A stretch of DNA of 64,000 nucleotides. It comes from Ephemerocybe angulata (taxonomy: Eukaryota; Basidiomycota; Agaricomycetes; Agaricales; Psathyrellaceae). Where the stretch lies: the NCBI GenBank assembly GCA_013368325.1, contig JAACJK010000219.1:1240001-1304000 (forward strand), written 5' to 3'. Position 1 is the stretch's first letter. Every line of letters begins with the position of its first letter. The notes beneath the pieces are model-generated. The model worked only from the letters and a program-made list of their open reading frames with translations, did not search any database and had not been told where the DNA came from. Below are positions 59,336 to 64,000 of the stretch, piece by piece. The position numbers and the translations under genes were made by a program.

Positions 59336-59849
59336 AGTGTGCGCCAGACACCTGTCGAGGCACTAGAGATGTTGGAAATGAAATAAGATGAGGAGTAAGC
59401 AATAACGTAGTTCCACGTTGACCCAAACTTTAGCTGCTTAATGAATTGGGTATTTCCCACGCCCTTTATGGCATGTTAGCCGGCCTCGTCCCATCTCGCC
59501 GGCCCTTGCCTGGAACCACATTCTTCTCGCCATGTCCAGAATATAAACTCTTTCCACCGAATTTCATCAACAACATGCTTCTCGCTTTACCTCAGTCCTT
59601 TAACAACGGATGGGCCTGTACTTCAAAGCGCAGTACCTCCCAGTCGTTCGCTCAGCTTTGAAGCAATGGGCCGCGTTTTGGCAGGCGCCGGTGTCGTATT
59701 CTGTTGGATAGATAACGTATGCAAATCACGTATACTGTTATAGAATGAGGTGGGAGAGTAGGTCGTCTGACAACTCACTTGTGTACTCTTCAAGCCCCTT
59801 TGACGCCATTACGCTCTTGAACTAGGCTTGCCCTCATCCTGCATCCTCC
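59336..59849. promoter_or_regulatory. Divergent promoter ERO1 / arrestin-like
   Basis: 514 bp between divergent starts. A 72-codon plus-strand ORF (59446-59661) shows no family resemblance. No clear unfolded-protein-response element was recognised upstream of ERO1. Confidence 0.4.
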
Positions 59850-61385
59850 ATGACCGTTGATATGTTACCAGCCTACGAACCATCACCGCCCATGCTCCCA
59901 GACTATTCCAGAACCCCATCCGACGATGAAAGGACCTTGGCCTTTACCCCACGCCCAGGAGTGACGATTCGAGAGCCCGAGCAAAGAAGCCATGTGAAGT
60001 GTTTCAAGGAGGCGATTATCATCTTCAAGGACCAGGATGAAGGCGTCAGGTTACCAACCTACAGCCGCGGAGGGATTGTAAGTGGAGAGATTGGCTTGAC
60101 CTGCCCTGACCAGGTAGTGGAGGTGAATGTGAAGGTAAGGTGCGCGCAAGAAAGTACCCCTATCACCCTGACGCTCGCCACCCTTGCCCCAGCTATACGG
60201 CCAGATGAGCCTCATGGCAGCAGAGTATGGCACATCGGGCGCGACCCTGGTTTCTCACAAAGAAACGCTCTGGGCCAGTAAGACAGCAGGTGGAACCAGC
60301 AGGCCCTGTCCTTCGATTCTACCCTTCTCAATACGTATACCCTGCACGTACACGTCCCGAGACGGCAAGACCACCAGATTGCCGCCCACATTCGAGCACA
60401 TTTTCATGTCTATCCCGGCCTTGATTGTCAAGTGCAACTATTCCCTGAGTATTACCATTGTGAAAACGAGGCGCTACAGGTTCGCTTCATGGAATGTTTC
60501 CAAAACGTTGGTTCCCGGCCACTTATGTATGCTCACATGAGCTGACCCTTCAAACCGCCGCAGATTCTCTGTCGTGCTCAACTATCGCCCCCGCACAAGG
60601 CCACAGCGCCCATTTGTCATGATAGATACGGTATTCTCATCCTTGAAGCCTGTTCCAGAAGAATGGCGACAACTCGTGGCCACATCGGAAACGCGATTTG
60701 GATCGTCTGGGACTCCAATTGTGTGTCATGTAAGCGCCCAAGTACCAAAATTACATTGGCCGCACAGGTTTATGCTCACTACGTCCCCCGGACCCTTAGC
60801 TCCTGATTCCATCCGTCCAGACCTTCGCGATAACCGATGCAATTCCATTTCACGTTCAACTTTGCAGTTCTCTCGAATCACTGTATGAGTTAGTACCGCC
60901 GAGCAGCTGCCTTCTCGACCCCGAAAAGAAGAGGAAGGACAATTCCTTTCTCCCGCGCGATTCCGATGGAGTCCGAGTACGCATCGTGCGGCAGATCCAA
61001 GTGGAAGTAGACGGGCACAAAAGGGTTCGGACACTGACAATTGGGACATCGAAGCTGAACCCCATGCCTCCTGCCTTGGCAGAAGTCCATTCGACCAATG
61101 AAATATGCGTCGATTGGCAGGGCGAGGTAAAGTGCATGGAGGACATAACGTGTGGCGGGTTCAGCGCAGGTGGATTGTTGGTGAAGGTAAGAAAAGGGAG
61201 GCACCTGCTCGGCACCTCCAGAACGATTGACGTTGACAGACACCTTGTAGGACTTTATCGTGCTGGACCTGATACCCATAACGGTCAGGGAGTCATTCCT
61301 CCTACCTATCCAGCTGAGCCAACCAATCCGGCTGGTGACGGATACCTGGACGGATACGGACGGGGTGCATCCTCAGGATACCTGA
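59850..61385 (+). CDS. Arrestin-like protein
   Basis: Five exons (59850-60134, 60193-60506, 60564-60729, 60821-61186, 61251-61385) give 421 aa. The protein looks like a fungal alpha-arrestin-type fold: YSRGGIVSGEIGLTCPDQVV, then VEVNVKLYGQMSLMAAEYG and LVSHKETLWASK resemble the N-domain strands, IPFHVQLCSSLESLYEL the start of the C domain, and DFIVLDLIPITVRESFLLPI the closing strands. Family members adapt ubiquitin ligases to membrane cargo; no PPxY motif was seen here, so a Rsp5 link is not supported by sequence. The N terminus is Pro-rich (LPAYEPSPPMLPDYSRTP). The GTTGGT donor at 60507 and the 91-nt intron 60730-60820 are the less certain parts. Confidence 0.72.
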
Positions 61386-62026
61386 GGAACGTTCGAAGCT
61401 AGCTCGAGGATCGGGAGTCTCGGATTAGCTTGGCAGAGCCGCATTGCGCCTGCCGCAGCCGTGGCGGAGAGAATGACGAGAATGTCAGGTGCACCTTCAA
61501 GACATGCAGGAAATGACGGAATTGGAAGAAGGAGATTCGTCGGAGCTGGATCTGATAACAAGGCATTCAATCGGTGTGATTTCCAGGAGTTTCAGGGTGG
61601 CCAGACCGCATGAGGAAGGTTGCGGATGGACTGATATTTATATGTTCCTATATGGACCGGTATTGAGGTTTATGCCGCATGCACGTTGGCGTAGTGATAA
61701 TCCAGTAGGCCTGTCGGTAGCGCCTATAAAGCCCAGAAGTTATCAGGTCACTGCCCGCAGCCCTCTTTCTTCCTCGCAAAGACCGCGTTCTCTGATCTTC
61801 GACCCCATCGACGAAATCGACGAACCCCCTGTCTGTGAGCCACCGACGCTTGATCCCGAGCACCAGATACGTCAGCACAAACACAAGCCGCCCCTTCCAC
61901 GGACAAATTCCGAACCCCAATTAATTTCTACCACCACCACAACCCCTATACATATACATCACTTGGAGTAGGTGGCGCCTTCCATCGGATAGCATCGCGT
62001 CTTGACCTTCTACCACCACCAGCAAA
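61386..62026. promoter_or_regulatory. UGP1 upstream region
   Basis: 641 bp before UGP1. TATAAA occurs at 61725-61730, about 300 bp upstream of the ATG. A 160-codon ORF (61489-61971) lies inside but has no family resemblance; see rejected list. Confidence 0.4.
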
Positions 62027-64000
62027 ATGTCCAACTCTCTGCTCCCAGTCGCCCGAGGGGACTCCTTCAACGCCCGCGTCCGCGGCACCAGCCATATCGA
62101 CTTCAAGACCGCCACTACCGGTGTCGCCGCCAAGTCCATGCGCAATGAGATCAGCCGTCTCGTCTCCACCGTCGAGGAACCCAACACGAAGAAGGTATGT
62201 TTTGGATCTTGCTTGTCCTAGCCCGATCCCTAATCGTTCCGCAGGCATTCGACACCGAGATGCAGTCGTTCTTCTACCTTTTCACGCGTTATCTCGCCGA
62301 ACGGGCCAAGAGCACTGAGCTGTGAGCATCGTCGCGATTATCTGGATGTCGTTTTCTAACGCGTTGGGCAGCGATTGGGATCGCATCAAGTCGCCCGCTG
62401 AAGATCAGATCGTGCCCTATGCCGACCTCCCTTCGCCATCGCAGGCCAAGAACCTCAACAAGCTTGCCGTCCTCAAGGTCAATGGTGGTCTCGGAACCTC
62501 CATGGGCATGACCGGTGCCAAGAGTGCCCTTGAGGTCAAGAACGACATGACCTTCCTCGACTTGACGGTGCGACAGATCGAGCATCTTAACACCACCAAG
62601 CACGTCGATGTCCCCCTCATCTTGATGACTTCCTTCAACACCCACGAAGATACCCTCAGGATCATCAAGAAGTATGCCAACCAGCAATTGCGCATCACGA
62701 CCTTCAACCAGTCTCGATACCCCCGAATCTACAAAGAGACCCTTCTCCCCTGCCCTAAACGCGCCGACGATGACAAGAAGCACTGGTACCCTCCTGGTCA
62801 CGGTGACTTGTACAATGCTCTCCTCCACTCCGGTGTCCTCGATCAGTTGCTTGCGGAGGGCAAGGAGTACCTTTTCGTCTCCAACTCCGATAACTTGGGC
62901 GCCGTGTACGTATTCTATTTCTTTTCCTTGCCATGAGGCCATATCCTGACCGCCTCGTTCTAGGGTTGACGAGAAGATCTTGCAGCACATGATCGACTCG
63001 CAGGCTGAATTCCTTATGGAAGTCACCGACAAGACCAAGGCTGATATTAAGGTTTGTCCTCATGACCCTCGTCTATTGCCGCTGCGTTCTCAATTCGGCT
63101 CGTCCATTCTTTCTGCTCCTTAGGGTGGTACCCTGATCGGTAAGTGGCATCGATGCATGCATCGTTCAGCTGCTTATCGCCGTTTTATTAGATTATGAAG
63201 GATCGATCCGTCTTCTCGAAATCGCCCAGGTTCCCTCAGAACATGTGGAAGACTTCAAGTCGAGTAAGCATCACCCGTTCTATGTTATCTTGAATGATAT
63301 CTCACTAAATTTTCTATACTAGTTCGCAAGTTCAAGATCTTCAACACAAATAACTTGTGGATCAACCTTAAGGGTACGCTTCTTTTGTTTCATTCGCACA
63401 AGTGCTCGAAAAGTGACGCCCAACGTAGCACTCAAGCGTGTGATGGAGACCGAGGGCATGGAGTTGGAGATTATCATCAACCCCAAGGTCAACGATGACG
63501 GTTCGGCTGTCATCCAGCTCGAGACCGCTGCCGGCGCTGCCATCAAGCACTTCAAAAACGCGCACGGTATCAACGTTCCTCGAAGCCGTTTCTTGCCCGT
63601 GAAGAGCTGCTCCGACTTGCTCCTCATCAAGAGCGACATCTACTCTCTCGAGCACGGCCAGCTCGTCATCAACCCCCAGCGCATGTTCGAGACCACTCCT
63701 GTCATCAAGCTGGGCGACCACTTCAAGAAGATCCAGCAGTTCCAGAAACGATTCAAGAAGATTCCCCAGATCGTTGAACTTGATCACTTGACTGTCACTG
63801 GTGATGTGTACTTTGGCCGCAATGTCACTTTGCGGGGAACTGTTATCGGTGTGTTCTATTATTATATGGGATATGCTTCGCTTTTATTGAATGTTATCCT
63901 TTTCCCCAGTCGTCGCCAACGAGGGTCAGCGCATCGATATCCCCGACGGATGCATTCTCGAGAACAGGCTTCTTTCCGGCAACCTCAACATGATCGTAAG
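62027..64000 (+). CDS. UGP1: UTP-glucose-1-phosphate uridylyltransferase (3' end cut by window)
   Basis: Nine exons visible (62027-62194, 62245-62321, 62372-62905, 62964-63051, 63124-63139, 63192-63263, 63323-63373, 63429-63848, 63910-63995), 504 codons. [21 protein letters not shown] is the nucleotide-binding loop (NGGLGTSMG). [17 protein letters not shown] and [11 protein letters not shown] contain the UTP/Mg-binding residues. [13 protein letters not shown] follows, and the left-handed beta-helix ends in [13 protein letters not shown]. The enzyme makes UDP-glucose for cell-wall glucan, glycogen and trehalose. The last visible exon is followed by GTAAG at 63996, so a short terminal exon lies outside the window; the gene is not truncated biologically. 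Exon 5 is only 16 nt. Confidence 0.96.

Noticed and set aside
59446..59661. 72-codon ORF between ERO1 and the arrestin-like gene
   Set aside because: No family match and located in a divergent promoter.
61489..61971. 160-codon ORF before UGP1
   Set aside because: No family resemblance, no introns, lies in the UGP1 promoter and overlaps a minus-strand ORF of similar length; a basidiomycete-wide search would be needed to revive it.
63996..64000. UGP1 truncated by mutation
   Set aside because: The frame ends at a GTAAG donor at the window edge; the last exon is simply outside.

Overview
The window looks like nuclear DNA of a mushroom-forming basidiomycete (Agaricomycetes). Genes are dense (28 protein-coding genes in 64 kb) and cut by about 170 short introns, mostly 50-65 nt with GT-AG borders. 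Protein families are those of fungi: ATP sulfurylase carrying a degenerate APS-kinase domain, Zn2Cys6 and C2H2 regulators, COG7, SLU7, SNAPC3, TIM17, PEX5. One gene (36076-38019) belongs to a family I associate only with Agaricomycetes. No tRNA, rRNA, transposon, CRISPR or viral sequence was found. All gene models are hand-spliced by matching intron phase to family conservation; exon positions are given in each entry.

Layout. 1-9.1 kb: Smr-domain protein, a WBP4-like U1-type zinc-finger splicing protein (-), an FLVCR/SLC49-type MFS transporter (+), TRM11 (-) and MRI1 (-, methionine salvage). 9.4-17.4 kb (+): a hormone-sensitive-lipase-like hydrolase, a C2H2 regulator with a polyQ tract, and PEX5. 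17.7-25.6 kb: TIM17 (-), a CDCA7-type zf-4CXXC_R1/DDT-like chromatin protein (+), SWS1 (-), a taspase-like threonine protease (+) and TFB4 of TFIIH (-). 25.8-31.3 kb: CHD1 (+). 31.8-46.4 kb is almost all minus strand: a membrane protein, SLU7, the agaric-specific protein, COG7, SNAPC3 and a Zn2Cys6 regulator. 46.7-64 kb: methylcitrate dehydratase (+), a basidiomycete hypothetical (-), RNase H2 subunit B (-), a type II membrane protein (+), MET3 (+), ERO1 (-), an arrestin-like protein (+) and UGP1 (+, running off the end).

Most genes are unrelated housekeeping functions, so this is not a cluster. Eight divergent pairs share short promoters (192-514 bp). Two of these, TIM17/CDCA7-like and Zn2Cys6 regulator/prpD, each carry two CACGTG E-boxes 24-25 bp apart.

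The most unusual signals are in splicing. Four introns have GC-AG borders. One follows a symmetric 504-nt exon that encodes the whole regulatory-module-like insert of the lipase, so skipping it would leave an in-frame enzyme with the catalytic triad intact. Micro-exons of 6 and 7 nt supply zinc-ligand residues of two transcription factors.
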